Positions 28,932 through 37,970 of a DNA stretch of 64,000 nt are shown here, one piece after another. The position numbers and the translations under genes were made by a program. How positions within the stretch are numbered: the stretch's first letter is position 1; the number at the start of each line of letters is the position of its first letter. Source of the DNA: Brevinematales bacterium (GTDB taxonomy: Bacteria > Spirochaetota > Brevinematia > DTOW01); the NCBI GenBank assembly GCA_026415355.1, contig JAOAHF010000006.1, forward strand, positions 42,650 through 106,649, read 5' to 3'. Under the pieces are notes generated by a model. That model searched no databases, had not been told where the DNA came from, and saw only the letters and a program-made list of their open reading frames with translations.

Positions 28932-30242
28932 ATGGGAATGACGATATCTCAAAAAATATTAGCAGCGCATGCCATAAACGAAGATGGTAGCGTAGGTAGA
29001 GAATATGTAGAACCAGGTGAGATAATAAACGCTAAAGTTGATTTTTGTTTCAGTAACGATGTTACAGGGCCCCTTTCAATAGAAGAGTTTACTAAAGCTG
29101 GTGCAGAGGATGTTTTTGATAAAACACGTGTTGCCTTAATTCCGGATCATTTTTCACCAGCAAAAGACATAAAAAGCGCAAATCAGATAAATATACTAAG
29201 ACAGTTTGCTAGAAAGTTAAATTTGCCTTACTTTTACGAGATAGGTAAGGTTGGCATAGAACATACATTACTAGTTGAAGAAGGACTTGCTTTACCAGGA
29301 GATGTTATAATAGGAGCAGATTCTCATACCTGCACCTTAGGTGCTTTGGGTGCTTTTGCTACGGGTATGGGTTCAACTGATATAGCTTATGCTATGATAA
29401 CTGGTGAAACTTGGTTTAAAGTACCAGAAAGTATGAAATTTATCTACTATGGTAAAATGGGTAAGTGGACTTCTTCAAAAGATCTGATACTATATACAAT
29501 TGCAGATATAGGTGTAGATGGAGCTTTATATAGAGCAATGGAATTTACAGGTGAAACTATTAGTGATATGTCATTTGAATCAAGAATGACTATGACAAAT
29601 ATGGCTATTGAGGCAGGAGCAAAAACTGGTATTATGGAACCTGACGAGAAAACTATAGAATACATAAGAAAACAGGCAAAAAGAGAGTACAAAATATATA
29701 AGTCTGATCCAGATGCAGAATATGTTGATGTAAGAGAATATGATGTTTCCAAAATAGAGCCGCAAGTAGCTTTCCCTCATCTTCCTTCAAACTGTAGAAA
29801 TGTTTCTGAGGCTACCCATGTTAAAATCGACCAGGTTTTCATAGGTTCTTGTACAAATGCTAAAATAGAGGACTTAAGAATAGTTGCTGAAATACTCAAA
29901 GGTAGAAAAGTACATCCTGAAATAAGGTGTATAATAACACCAGCAACTCAAGTTGTTTATTACAAAGCATTGAAAGAAGGATTGATTGATATATTTATGG
30001 AAGCAGGAGCAGTTGTAACTATGTCAACTTGTGGACCTTGTTTGGGTGGCCATATGGGAATACTAGGTAAAGGAGAAAAAGCAGTTTCAACTACAAACAG
30101 AAATTTTGTAGGAAGAATGGGAGATCCTACCAGTGAAGTTTATCTGGCAAGTCCAGCAGTTGCTGCCGCATCAGCAATCTTGGGAAGAATAGCACATCCT
30201 GAAGAGGTACTTGGAACAGAAAAAACAGTTGTAAAGATATAA
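28932..30242 (+). CDS. leuC: 3-isopropylmalate dehydratase large subunit (LeuC type)
   Basis: The 436-residue protein belongs to the aconitase superfamily. With a small LeuD subunit it would isomerise 2- to 3-isopropylmalate in leucine synthesis. The [4Fe-4S] ligands are the cysteine in FIGSCTNAKIEDL and the pair in TCGPCLGGHMG. ADSHTCTLGALGAFATGMGSTD and PHLPSNCRNVSEA are further family blocks. The length and these blocks fit the shorter LeuC2/HacA-like group, so homoaconitase activity cannot be excluded. No leuD or other leu gene is adjacent. GGAGG stands 6 bases before the ATG. Confidence 0.88.
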   Translation: MGMTISQKILAAHAINEDGSVGREYVEPGEIINAKVDFCFSNDVTGPLSIEEFTKAGAEDVFDKTRVALIPDHFSPAKDIKSANQINILRQFARKLNLPYFYEIGKVGIEHTLLVEEGLALPGDVIIGADSHTCTLGALGAFATGMGSTDIAYAMITGETWFKVPESMKFIYYGKMGKWTSSKDLILYTIADIGVDGALYRAMEFTGETISDMSFESRMTMTNMAIEAGAKTGIMEPDEKTIEYIRKQAKREYKIYKSDPDAEYVDVREYDVSKIEPQVAFPHLPSNCRNVSEATHVKIDQVFIGSCTNAKIEDLRIVAEILKGRKVHPEIRCIITPATQVVYYKALKEGLIDIFMEAGAVVTMSTCGPCLGGHMGILGKGEKAVSTTNRNFVGRMGDPTSEVYLASPAVAAASAILGRIAHPEEVLGTEKTVVKI

Positions 30243-30247
30243 ATTAT

Positions 30248-30270
30248 GGGGAGTTAAACCCCCCTTTAAA
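30248..30270 (+). terminator. Weak terminator-like hairpin after leuC
   Basis: GGGG, an AGTTAAA loop and CCCC follow the stop codon, with a short T run and A-rich sequence after it. The stem has only four pairs, so the call is tentative. Confidence 0.35.
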
Positions 30271-30344
30271 TAAAGTAGTTTAAGTTTTTAGGTGTTTTGT
30301 AAATTGCGGATAGGATTCGGAATTCCTATTAATTTGTATGTGGT

Positions 30345-30575
30345 TTATCTTATGATAATTTTATATATATTTCCATTTAGTTCATCTACTTGTATGATTT
30401 GATGACCTATATGTTTTATCCATTCAACTATTGTGAATTTATCAGCGTATCCCTTCACTGTTACTTGTATTGCTTCGTCTTTTTGTAGTGAAGATAGAGT
30501 GTATTTTATAAAATTGAGGAAGTTTCCACAGCCTATTTCAACAGTTAAGTCTATATTCCTTACTATCTTGTACAT
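30345..30575 (-). CDS. TusA/SirA-like small sulfurtransferase
   Basis: The 76-residue product has the TusA layout: a beta strand, a cysteine near residue 16, a helix, and a second half with VTVKGYADKFTIVEWIKHIGH, where TusA proteins have a D-x-x-x-x-x-I-x-x-W-x-x-x-x-GH pattern. TusA passes persulfide sulfur between enzymes. The usual CPxP motif is CGNF here, so the cysteine is kept and the prolines are lost. It lies 42 bp downstream of the rhodanese gene on the same strand, which supports a sulfur-relay role. Confidence 0.6.
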   Translation of the reverse strand: MYKIVRNIDLTVEIGCGNFLNFIKYTLSSLQKDEAIQVTVKGYADKFTIVEWIKHIGHQIIQVDELNGNIYKIIIR

Positions 30576-30593
30576 CTTTAGGTTTTTATAAAT

Positions 30594-30610
30594 AGGGACA
30601 TAAAGTCCCT
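30594..30610 (-). terminator. Short hairpin between the rhodanese and TusA-like genes
   Basis: A 6-bp inverted repeat (AGGGAC/GTCCCT) with a 5-base loop lies in the 42-bp gap. The minus-strand tail is not a clean T run, so it may reduce transcription into the TusA-like gene or merely mark an mRNA end. Confidence 0.3.
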
Positions 30611-30617
30611 TTGTTAT

Positions 30618-31451
30618 TTATTTTTCAATCGGTGCTCCTACTATATTACCCCATTCAGACCAAGATCCATCATAATTTGAGACGATAGGGTAATTTAGTA
30701 AATATTTTAGCACAAACCATGTTACAGATGATCTTTCACCAATTCTGCAGTATGCTATTATTGATTTGTCAGGAGTTATACCTTTTTCCTGGTATATTTT
30801 TTTGAGATCTTCTGTACTTTTAAACGTATCATCTTCGTTAAGTGCTGTAGCCCATGGTATGTTAATCGCACCAGGTATGTGTCCACTCCTTTGTGCAGCT
30901 TCGTTAGGATATTCAGGTGGTGCAGTTATTTCTCCTTTGTACTCAGCAGGTGATCTAACATCAATTAATACTACGTCCTTTCTATTCAATGATTTTAGTA
31001 CAATATCAAAATATGCTCTGTACCCTATGTTTATGCCACTAGCTTTGTAGTTTGTTTTTTGGTAAGAAGGTATCTCTTTTGTTAGTTCTCTTTTTTCTTC
31101 AATCCATTTTTTCCTACCACCATTCATAAGTCTTACATCTTGATGTCCGTAAAGTTTATAAACCCAAAATGCAAATGCAGCAAACCAATTCCTGAAATCA
31201 CCGTATAATACTACTGTAGTGTCATTTGATATACCTAACCGAGAGTTTAATTCTTCAAATTGCTCTTTACTTAAAATATCTCGGACAGTTTGATTGTTTA
31301 TGTCCTTCTTCCAGTCAATTAGTACCGAGTTTGGTATATGACCTAACTCATAACTGGCAGAAGGTTCATAATCAACTTCCACTATCCTAACGTTAGGGTT
31401 GTTTATGTTTTTAGTAACCCATTCAGTTGAAACAAGCACATTTTCAGCCAT
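30618..31451 (-). CDS. Thiosulfate sulfurtransferase (two-domain rhodanese)
   Basis: The 277-residue protein has two rhodanese domains. The N-terminal one is inactive and contains ELGHIPNSVLIDW and a segment YGDFRNWFAAFAFW. The C-terminal one begins VVLIDVRSPAEY and has the active cysteine in the loop CRIGERSS, which is the CRxGxR form of thiosulfate sulfurtransferases. It should move sulfane sulfur from thiosulfate to cyanide or a thiol acceptor, probably the TusA-like protein encoded downstream. No signal peptide is seen, so it is cytoplasmic. A strong GGAGG site precedes the ATG. Two palindromes in the promoter region suggest regulation. Confidence 0.92.
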   Translation of the reverse strand: MAENVLVSTEWVTKNINNPNVRIVEVDYEPSASYELGHIPNSVLIDWKKDINNQTVRDILSKEQFEELNSRLGISNDTTVVLYGDFRNWFAAFAFWVYKLYGHQDVRLMNGGRKKWIEEKRELTKEIPSYQKTNYKASGINIGYRAYFDIVLKSLNRKDVVLIDVRSPAEYKGEITAPPEYPNEAAQRSGHIPGAINIPWATALNEDDTFKSTEDLKKIYQEKGITPDKSIIAYCRIGERSSVTWFVLKYLLNYPIVSNYDGSWSEWGNIVGAPIEK

Positions 31452-31468
31452 AATCTACCTCCTATATA

Positions 31469-31536
31469 TTACATTTAAGTAAATGTAAATCTCAAATATT
31501 CAAAATTTTACATTTTTAACTTTTTAAAATGTAAAA
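31469..31536. promoter_or_regulatory. Two palindromes sharing a TACATTT half-site, candidate operators
   Basis: At 31469-31488 there is a perfect palindrome with 9-base arms (TTACATTTA-AG-TAAATGTAA). At 31506-31536 a second one has 11-base arms (TTTTACATTTT / AAAATGTAAAA) around 9 bases. Both contain the same TACATTT half-site. They lie between the rhodanese start and the divergent gene at 31615 and could bind a dimeric repressor controlling one or both. No regulator gene is adjacent. Confidence 0.5.
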
Positions 31537-31614
31537 AATATTACACAATTTGTCAAGTTTTTTATTGAGTATTCTCTTTGATAAGGTAGGTTAACATCGT
31601 TTAATATTTCAATC

Positions 31615-32544
31615 ATGGTGATAGAAATATACAAGCGTAATGGGGAGTATCAGGTTAATTTTAAGTATGATGAATGGATAAGCAAGCTAGTTTTATTCTT
31701 GTCTGAAAATGAGGAGTTTAAGTCTTTTGTTTTAGAAGACTATGTATCAGCTAACAAGAACTTTTTTGATGTAAGTGGTATTGAATATAAGACTGTAGGT
31801 GATGTAATATTGGTTGATGGAAAATGTATAGAAACTATTGCTAATGATAACATAGTCAGAGGTAAAATCTATTTATCGTCTGAAAGGTATCATTACTTAG
31901 TATCGAGGCCTTCTGTGAGTATATTGTCATTGCCTTATGACTACTGTATGACGATAGAAGATGAAGATGTTAAAATAGAGTACAGGGATCCTAAATATAC
32001 TCTAAAAGTAATATCTTTCCTTATGTTAAGGAGTGTGGGTGTTATACCTTCGTATTTTCATATAGAAAATATGGTTTCTTCTCTAAAGGAGATTTTTAAT
32101 TCTGATGCTAAATTTATAAGAGTTGAAATTGTTAAGTTTAGCAGATATGTTTTACCTCACAAAGTTGAATTTTCAATTCTTGTGATAGTTGATGATAGAA
32201 AGAATTATTATTCTTTGACACTGCGTAGGAATATTTGGAAAGTTAGGAGTATAAATTCTGAAAATGGTTCTGTTAATATCATTCATAAGATTATACTTAA
32301 TTCTTATTATTGGTTGGTTGGTAATTTAGAGAAAATTGACTGGCTAAATAATGTTATTGTGAAAGTCAGTAAGATTTTTAAGATAAAGTCTATGAGAGTG
32401 TTTTTGATAACTGTTTTTAGTTTATTAGGAATTTATCTTGTTTTGAGGTATGCTTTATTTTTAACTATTTTTTTTATGATTGTTTTGTTTATGTTCTTAA
32501 AAAGACTTTTCTTGTATTTTAATTTTAGGGGAAGGTTGGTATGA
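31615..32544 (+). CDS. Unknown protein with C-terminal membrane hairpin
   Basis: The 309-residue product is not recognised. Residues 1-245 look soluble, mixed alpha/beta with many charged residues. Residues of about 260-298 form two closely spaced hydrophobic helices (FLITVFSLLGIYLVLRY and LFLTIFFMIVLFMFL) followed by a basic tail, so it is probably anchored with the N-terminal bulk in the cytoplasm. There is no signal peptide. Its stop overlaps the purM start by 4 bases (ATGA), and purM overlaps the PBP2 gene in the same way, so the three are translated together. This suggests an envelope-related function, but that is only context. Confidence 0.6.
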   Translation: MVIEIYKRNGEYQVNFKYDEWISKLVLFLSENEEFKSFVLEDYVSANKNFFDVSGIEYKTVGDVILVDGKCIETIANDNIVRGKIYLSSERYHYLVSRPSVSILSLPYDYCMTIEDEDVKIEYRDPKYTLKVISFLMLRSVGVIPSYFHIENMVSSLKEIFNSDAKFIRVEIVKFSRYVLPHKVEFSILVIVDDRKNYYSLTLRRNIWKVRSINSENGSVNIIHKIILNSYYWLVGNLEKIDWLNNVIVKVSKIFKIKSMRVFLITVFSLLGIYLVLRYALFLTIFFMIVLFMFLKRLFLYFNFRGRLV

Positions 32545-33524
32545 GTAGTTATAGAGATGCAGGAGTTGATATAGACAAAGCTAATGCCCTGATAGGAAAT
32601 TTAAAAGAGGAGATATCCAAGACTTATAACAAGTATGTAATTAGTGGTGTTGGGGGGTTTGGTGCGTTGTTGAATATTGATTTGAGTGAATTTAGAGAAC
32701 CGGTAGTATCTGTATCAACTGATGGAGTTGGAACTAAGTTACTCTTAGCAAAAGAGTATGATATGATCGATGGTATAGGAATAGACCTTGTTGCTATGAA
32801 TGTTGATGATGTCGTGTGTACTGGTGCGAAACCGGTAGCATTTCTGGATTACTATGCTTGTGGTAGATTGGATGATGCTATTTATGGTAGAGTAATCAGA
32901 AGTATAGTTAGAGGTTGTCAAATTAGTGGAATTGCTCTTGTTGGTGGTGAAACGGCTGAGATGCCAGGTATGTATAAAGATGATGATTTTGACTTAAGCG
33001 GAGTTGCCATAGGTGTAGCAGAAAAATCAAATATATTACCTAAGAATATTAAACAAGGTGATAAGCTTATTGCTCTTGCTTCGAGTGGTTTTCATAGTAA
33101 TGGTTATTCTCTTATAAGGAAAATTTTGAAAGATAAAAACATTCAGCCGCTCAAAGACTATGGTTTTTCAAAGCCTTTGATAGAATTGTTGTTGGAACCT
33201 ACTAGAATATACTCAAATGTAGTATATCCCCTAATTGTTAAGAGGATTGTTAAGGGATTATCGCATATAACTGGCGGTGGTATTATTGAAAATACTTTAA
33301 GAGTTACACAAGGTAGAGATATAAAAATATACAAAGAAAAGTTGAGGGTTCCGGAGTTTATGAATTTCGTAATACGAGAGGGTAACATATCTGAGGATGA
33401 GGCGTTTAGAGTATTTAATATGGGTGTTGGAATGATTATAATAACTGATAATGAAGATAAGGTTTTGGATGAATTGCAAAGTAGTGCTGATTTTGATGTT
33501 TATGTTGTGGGAGAAGTCTTATGA
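32541..33524 (+). CDS. purM: Phosphoribosylformylglycinamidine cyclo-ligase
   Basis: PurM (AIR synthetase) closes the imidazole ring of FGAM using ATP. The 327-residue protein has SYRDAGVDIDKA at the start, then VVSVSTDGVGTKLLLA, IGIDLVAMNVDDVVCTGAKPVAFLDYYA and GGETAEMPGMY, all typical. The C-terminal half has ITGGGIIEN. It overlaps both neighbours by 4 bases, an odd setting between an unknown membrane protein and a cell-wall transpeptidase. Confidence 0.95.
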   Translation: MSSYRDAGVDIDKANALIGNLKEEISKTYNKYVISGVGGFGALLNIDLSEFREPVVSVSTDGVGTKLLLAKEYDMIDGIGIDLVAMNVDDVVCTGAKPVAFLDYYACGRLDDAIYGRVIRSIVRGCQISGIALVGGETAEMPGMYKDDDFDLSGVAIGVAEKSNILPKNIKQGDKLIALASSGFHSNGYSLIRKILKDKNIQPLKDYGFSKPLIELLLEPTRIYSNVVYPLIVKRIVKGLSHITGGGIIENTLRVTQGRDIKIYKEKLRVPEFMNFVIREGNISEDEAFRVFNMGVGMIIITDNEDKVLDELQSSADFDVYVVGEVL

Positions 33525-35350
33525 TAGACTTCAGGATTGTTGAGAGTAATATAGGTATAAGTAGATTCAGACTTATTATCTTTTCTAGTTTGGTTATGCT
33601 TGTTTTTAGCATAGTTTTCATAAGAGTTATAGATATGCAGGTACTGAGCAGGGATAAGTTTGTTAAATTGGCTTACATAAATATGGCTCAGCAGATACCT
33701 ATTACTGCTCATAGGGGTACTATATACGATCGAAATTTTGTTCAAATAGCATGGGTACAAGAAACCATAGGTGTGTTTGTGATACAGAAATATTTACCTC
33801 AGTCTGAAGAAGGAAAAATGATGGTTTTTTCGAAACTTTCAGGTATAATAGATAAAAGTACTAAATTTATAATTGGCAATATTGAAAGAAGAAAGTGGGA
33901 CATATACGGGCCTATATTTATAAGCGAAATTACTAAAGAGCAAGCAGTAAAAATATTAGAAAGACAGGAGGAACTTCCTGGTGTTGTTGTTGATACGGTT
34001 TATCAGCGTTACTATAGGTATCCTTACGAAACAGCTCATATACTTGGATATCTAGGACCTATTGATCAGCAGGAACTAAAATCTCTTTCTACTGAAGATA
34101 AGGAAATATACCATTCGGGTAGTTATATTGGCAAAGATGGTATCGAAAAACAGTATGATAAGGTACTTAGAGGAGTTGATGGTAAACTATTGAGATATAT
34201 TGATTCTAAGAATAACATAGTTGGTATGGAAATAGAGCGACTTCCTGTTGAAGGTAACTCTATAGTGCTTTCAATAGATACTGAAATACAGAATTTAGGT
34301 TATGACCTCCTTAAAAGTTATCGAGGTAGTTTAGTTATGATGAAACCTTCAACAGGTGAGATAATAGCATTAGTTTCATCTCCTTCGTATGACCCCAATA
34401 AGCTTTCCACAGGAGATTTTGCGTATTTCTTGTCTTTATCAACAGATGAGAAGAATACTCCCCTATTTAATAGGGCTATACAAGGTACATATCAGCCAGG
34501 ATCTGTTTTTAAGCTTGTTACAACGGCTTCAGCAATTATAAGTAGTAAATGGGATCCTAGTAGAACTGAAAGTTGTCAAGGTGCTTTGAGAATTGGTAGA
34601 AGAGTTTTTAACGACTGGGCTATACATGGATATGTTAAAGACATTATCAAGGCTATAGAAGTTTCTTGTGATGTATACTTTTACAAAGTAGCTATGTCTA
34701 TATCGCCTAATGATTTGATAGAAACTGCCAGGTTATTTGGTCTGGGAGAGCTTACATTTATAGATTTGCCTAATGAGAAAAAGGGGTTTAGGACATCAAT
34801 TGATTTTCACAGAAAAAAATATAACAGGGATATAATGGGTGGTGATATGGCAAATTTGTCAATAGGTCAAGGGGACTGGTTAATGACACCATTACAACTC
34901 GCTGTTTTGGGTAGTTTTATTTTCAACGAAGGTGTCGTTTACAAACCGTTCATAGTGAAAAAAATACTTTCTCCTGATGGAAGAGAAGTAGTAAAAGAGA
35001 TGAAGCCTGAAATACTTAGAAAGGATTTTTCGATACCTAAAGAAGTATTTAGGTTGTTGAAACAAGGAATGAAACAAGTTTTTGAAGAAGGTACTGCAAG
35101 AGGACTCAAGTTTATTACAAAATATCATATAGCTGGCAAAACGGGAACTGCAGAAAACCCTCATGGTAAGCCACATTCTGTTTTTGTCGCATATGGACCT
35201 ACAGATGCTCAAAATCCTGATGATGTTGTGGTTGTTGCTGTAGTAGTTGAGAATGTTGGTTCTGGTTCTGCTTATGCAGGACCGATTGCTGCAAAACTTA
35301 TTGATACATATTTTGACAAGTATGGGTATACTAAAAAGCAATCTCAATAA
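33521..35350 (+). CDS. mrdA: Penicillin-binding protein 2 (peptidoglycan transpeptidase)
   Basis: The 609-residue class B PBP has a short cytoplasmic N-terminus, one membrane helix (about 17-38), the dimerisation region with AHRGTIYDRN, and a transpeptidase domain. The active serine is S328 in SVFK, the second motif is SCD in EVSCDVYFY, where SxN is common, and the third is KTGTAEN near residue 545. The transpeptidase cross-links lateral wall peptidoglycan; together with RodA (not in this window) PBP2 elongates cells. FtsI is the alternative assignment, but the overall layout and the GTYQPGSVFK block fit PBP2 better. It overlaps purM by 4 bases. Confidence 0.88.
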   Translation: MIDFRIVESNIGISRFRLIIFSSLVMLVFSIVFIRVIDMQVLSRDKFVKLAYINMAQQIPITAHRGTIYDRNFVQIAWVQETIGVFVIQKYLPQSEEGKMMVFSKLSGIIDKSTKFIIGNIERRKWDIYGPIFISEITKEQAVKILERQEELPGVVVDTVYQRYYRYPYETAHILGYLGPIDQQELKSLSTEDKEIYHSGSYIGKDGIEKQYDKVLRGVDGKLLRYIDSKNNIVGMEIERLPVEGNSIVLSIDTEIQNLGYDLLKSYRGSLVMMKPSTGEIIALVSSPSYDPNKLSTGDFAYFLSLSTDEKNTPLFNRAIQGTYQPGSVFKLVTTASAIISSKWDPSRTESCQGALRIGRRVFNDWAIHGYVKDIIKAIEVSCDVYFYKVAMSISPNDLIETARLFGLGELTFIDLPNEKKGFRTSIDFHRKKYNRDIMGGDMANLSIGQGDWLMTPLQLAVLGSFIFNEGVVYKPFIVKKILSPDGREVVKEMKPEILRKDFSIPKEVFRLLKQGMKQVFEEGTARGLKFITKYHIAGKTGTAENPHGKPHSVFVAYGPTDAQNPDDVVVVAVVVENVGSGSAYAGPIAAKLIDTYFDKYGYTKKQSQ

Positions 35351-35410
35351 TTGAGTTTGAATTAATTCTGATTTTGCAATTAAATAGCAATAGCTTTTAA
35401 CTTATCTTGT

Positions 35411-37513
35411 ATGAATAGGTTATTGGTGGTATTTCTCATTCTAATTGTAGCGTTTAGCGCCTATGCAGGTAGGCTATCATCAGAACTTCTTATACTTATT
35501 GATACTTATCAAGAGGCGAAAAATGGTGTTTTACCTTTGCATATAGATAAGTATAGGGAAAAAGGTGGATTTGTGGATTTGATAGTTAATATGGAATACT
35601 TGGATGATGGTTTATCAAAGTATTTGTTGAAAACTTATCCTGGTAGAGAGTATATTGGAATTTTGAGATTACCTTTGAGTGATGTAAAGAATGTTGTTTA
35701 TAATCCTTCTATTAAATACGCCACTGTTTCAAGAAAAATTAGAAAACATATGGATGCCGTTAGAATAGATATTAATGTTGATGAGATATATAACTATTAC
35801 GGTCAAGATACTGTTCAAGGTAAGGATGTTATAATAGGCATAATTGATACTGGCATAGATGGAAGTCATTCTGATTTCAGGACTTTTTCAGGTGGTACTA
35901 GAATACTTTACTTGTGGGATCAAACTTCTGATGAAAGGAGTGTTAATGTGCCGTATGGTATTGAGTATACTAAGGATGATATTGAGAGAAATCTTTCTGT
36001 TGCTACTGATGAGGATGGACATGGAACTCATGTTGCCGGTATATCTTCAGGAAATGGTAGAATGAGTGGTGGTAAGTATTCAGGTATAGCAACTGCTAGC
36101 GATATAATATTCGTAAAGACAGATTTTTCTCAGATAGGGATACTTGATGGTATAGAGTATATATTTAAGAAAGCAAAACAAATGGGTAAGCCTGCAGTTG
36201 TGAATTTGAGTCTTGGTACTTTGGTTGGTTCTCACGACGGTAAAGATATTGAGTCAAAGATTCTTAGTCAGATTTTTGATTTCTACGGAAGAAATGGTAA
36301 TATAGTTGTTATCTCCGCTGGTAATAGTGGTTATAACAAACAACATTATTCTAACAATATATCTCCTTTACCTTCTTCTGCGATACTCAAGGTATCTAGT
36401 AATAGTTCAGTTAGTCAAGATGATATTATAGTAGATTTTTGGATAAATTATGGTGTATCTCCTAGAGTTTTAGTTACAAGTCCAAATGGTCAAACAACTG
36501 GATGGATAGACTTTAGTGATAATCTCGTTACGAATGTGTCATTTACGGATGGTGATTTTTCTCTTGCTATGACTTCGAATGTTATTAATGGTGATTTAAA
36601 CATTAAAATACAATTTAGAGATTCTTCTGTAAAGAAGATAAAGGAGGGTAATTGGATTATATCTTTTAGGACTTCTTCTGGTAGCAGTTTAGTTCACGGA
36701 TGGATAGAGTATTCTGATGGAATAGAAGCGTATTTCCAGAATGGGGATGATTATTTTACTTTGAATTCTCTGTTCGCTATGGATGATGTTATAATGGTTA
36801 GTGCATATACTACTAAAAATTCTTTTAGTACTGATAAGGGTTATATATCAATTAACTATCTTACAAATGATAATATAGCATTTTTTTCTTCTAAAGGTCC
36901 TACTAGAGATAATAGGAATAAGCCGGATATATCTGCACCAGGTGCTGTAATATTTGCACCTTTATCTTCACAGTCTTCGGAAAAAAACTATGTAGATTCT
37001 ACATATAATAAATATTGTGCATCAATGGGAACTAGTATGGCTGCTCCAGTTATTTCTGGTGTTGTAGCACTTCTTCTAAGTATCAATCCGAGGTTTACAG
37101 CTCGAGAGATAATAGATTATCTAAAAACTTATTCTGACGTCAGTGTTTATGATACTAACGGCAAACTTTGGGATGAAAGTTGGGGATGGGGGAAAGTAAA
37201 TGTAAAGTCGATAGTTGGATCTCTAAAGCAACCAGAAACACTAGTGTGGTTTTCAGGTAATGTGATAAGAGTTGATAACAATCAAAAATACACTACTATT
37301 AACCTAAGACTTAAGGAAGGAAATGATCTTGTTAGTGTATCAGTACATGATTTGGATGGTAATTTAATAAAAGATTTGGGAACTTTTTTGGTAAAATCAG
37401 GACTTAACCAGATACACCTTGAAGTTGATAACCGTTTTAGAAAAGGAGTGTATCTGGTTAAGGTTTTAGGTAGTAGGGTTAGTACTACTTTGAAGATGGT
37501 AGTTATAAAGTAG
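35411..37513 (+). CDS. Secreted subtilisin-like serine protease (S8 family)
   Basis: The 700-residue protein has a clear signal peptide (residues 1-19, cut after SAYA). The catalytic triad is visible: D146 in GIIDTGIDGSH, H204 in DGHGTHVAGI, and the serine in GTSMAAP near residue 540. An insertion of about 190 residues between the histidine and serine blocks forms a beta-rich domain, as in large S8A proteases. The last 70 residues form a separate small beta domain (VSVHDLDGNLIKDLG, GLNQIHLEV, GVYLVKVLGS, KMVVIK) similar to FlgD-like or type IX sorting domains. It is exported and probably degrades external protein. The gene ends one base before the convergent GAF gene. Confidence 0.92.
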   Translation: MNRLLVVFLILIVAFSAYAGRLSSELLILIDTYQEAKNGVLPLHIDKYREKGGFVDLIVNMEYLDDGLSKYLLKTYPGREYIGILRLPLSDVKNVVYNPSIKYATVSRKIRKHMDAVRIDINVDEIYNYYGQDTVQGKDVIIGIIDTGIDGSHSDFRTFSGGTRILYLWDQTSDERSVNVPYGIEYTKDDIERNLSVATDEDGHGTHVAGISSGNGRMSGGKYSGIATASDIIFVKTDFSQIGILDGIEYIFKKAKQMGKPAVVNLSLGTLVGSHDGKDIESKILSQIFDFYGRNGNIVVISAGNSGYNKQHYSNNISPLPSSAILKVSSNSSVSQDDIIVDFWINYGVSPRVLVTSPNGQTTGWIDFSDNLVTNVSFTDGDFSLAMTSNVINGDLNIKIQFRDSSVKKIKEGNWIISFRTSSGSSLVHGWIEYSDGIEAYFQNGDDYFTLNSLFAMDDVIMVSAYTTKNSFSTDKGYISINYLTNDNIAFFSSKGPTRDNRNKPDISAPGAVIFAPLSSQSSEKNYVDSTYNKYCASMGTSMAAPVISGVVALLLSINPRFTAREIIDYLKTYSDVSVYDTNGKLWDESWGWGKVNVKSIVGSLKQPETLVWFSGNVIRVDNNQKYTTINLRLKEGNDLVSVSVHDLDGNLIKDLGTFLVKSGLNQIHLEVDNRFRKGVYLVKVLGSRVSTTLKMVVIK

Positions 37514-37514
37514 A

Positions 37515-37970
37515 CTATATTTCATGAATTTTACCATATATATATGGTATGTGTTTATAAGCTGTATCATACATTTTCATGATCTCATCAAAACTAAAAT
37601 TTCTCATTTCTACAGTCTGTATTACCATAACTCCTAAGAGTTCTCCTTTTTCTACTATCGGAAAGGATATGAATGTTTGGTATTTTTCTTCACCTGATCC
37701 TGGTAGGTAATAGAAATCAGGGTGTTTGATAGGGTTTTTAACTGACAATGGTTTCTTATCTCTTGCGCATTTACCTACTAATCCTCTGTCTATAGGGATT
37801 CTTGATCCCCAAGATTCTCTATCAAGTCCATAACTTGCGAAAAGCACTAGTGATTTGTCAGCTTTATCAAAGTAATATACGCTTACAACATCAACGCTTA
37901 TTTCTTGAGCAAGTTTACTTAGGTCCTCATATACCTCAACTTGCTCTTTTAATATCACATTACCTTTCAT
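37515..37970 (-). CDS. GAF-domain protein
   Basis: The 151-residue protein is a single GAF domain: VDVVSVYYFDKADKSLVLFASYGL, GLVGKCARDKKPLSVKNPIKHPDFYY, GEEKYQTFISFPI, and GVMVIQT. This arrangement is closest to the N-terminal GAF domain of PtsP (nitrogen PTS enzyme I), but the PTS part is absent. GAF domains bind small ligands or sense redox state, so a sensory or adaptor role is likely. GGAGGT 6 bases upstream selects the ATG at 37970. Confidence 0.82.
   Translation of the reverse strand: MKGNVILKEQVEVYEDLSKLAQEISVDVVSVYYFDKADKSLVLFASYGLDRESWGSRIPIDRGLVGKCARDKKPLSVKNPIKHPDFYYLPGSGEEKYQTFISFPIVEKGELLGVMVIQTVEMRNFSFDEIMKMYDTAYKHIPYIYGKIHEI

Noticed and set aside
34892..35347. 151-codon minus-strand frame inside the PBP2 gene
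   Set aside because: The frame is antisense to a well-conserved transpeptidase domain, and its product is Cys/Arg/Ser-rich without family pattern.
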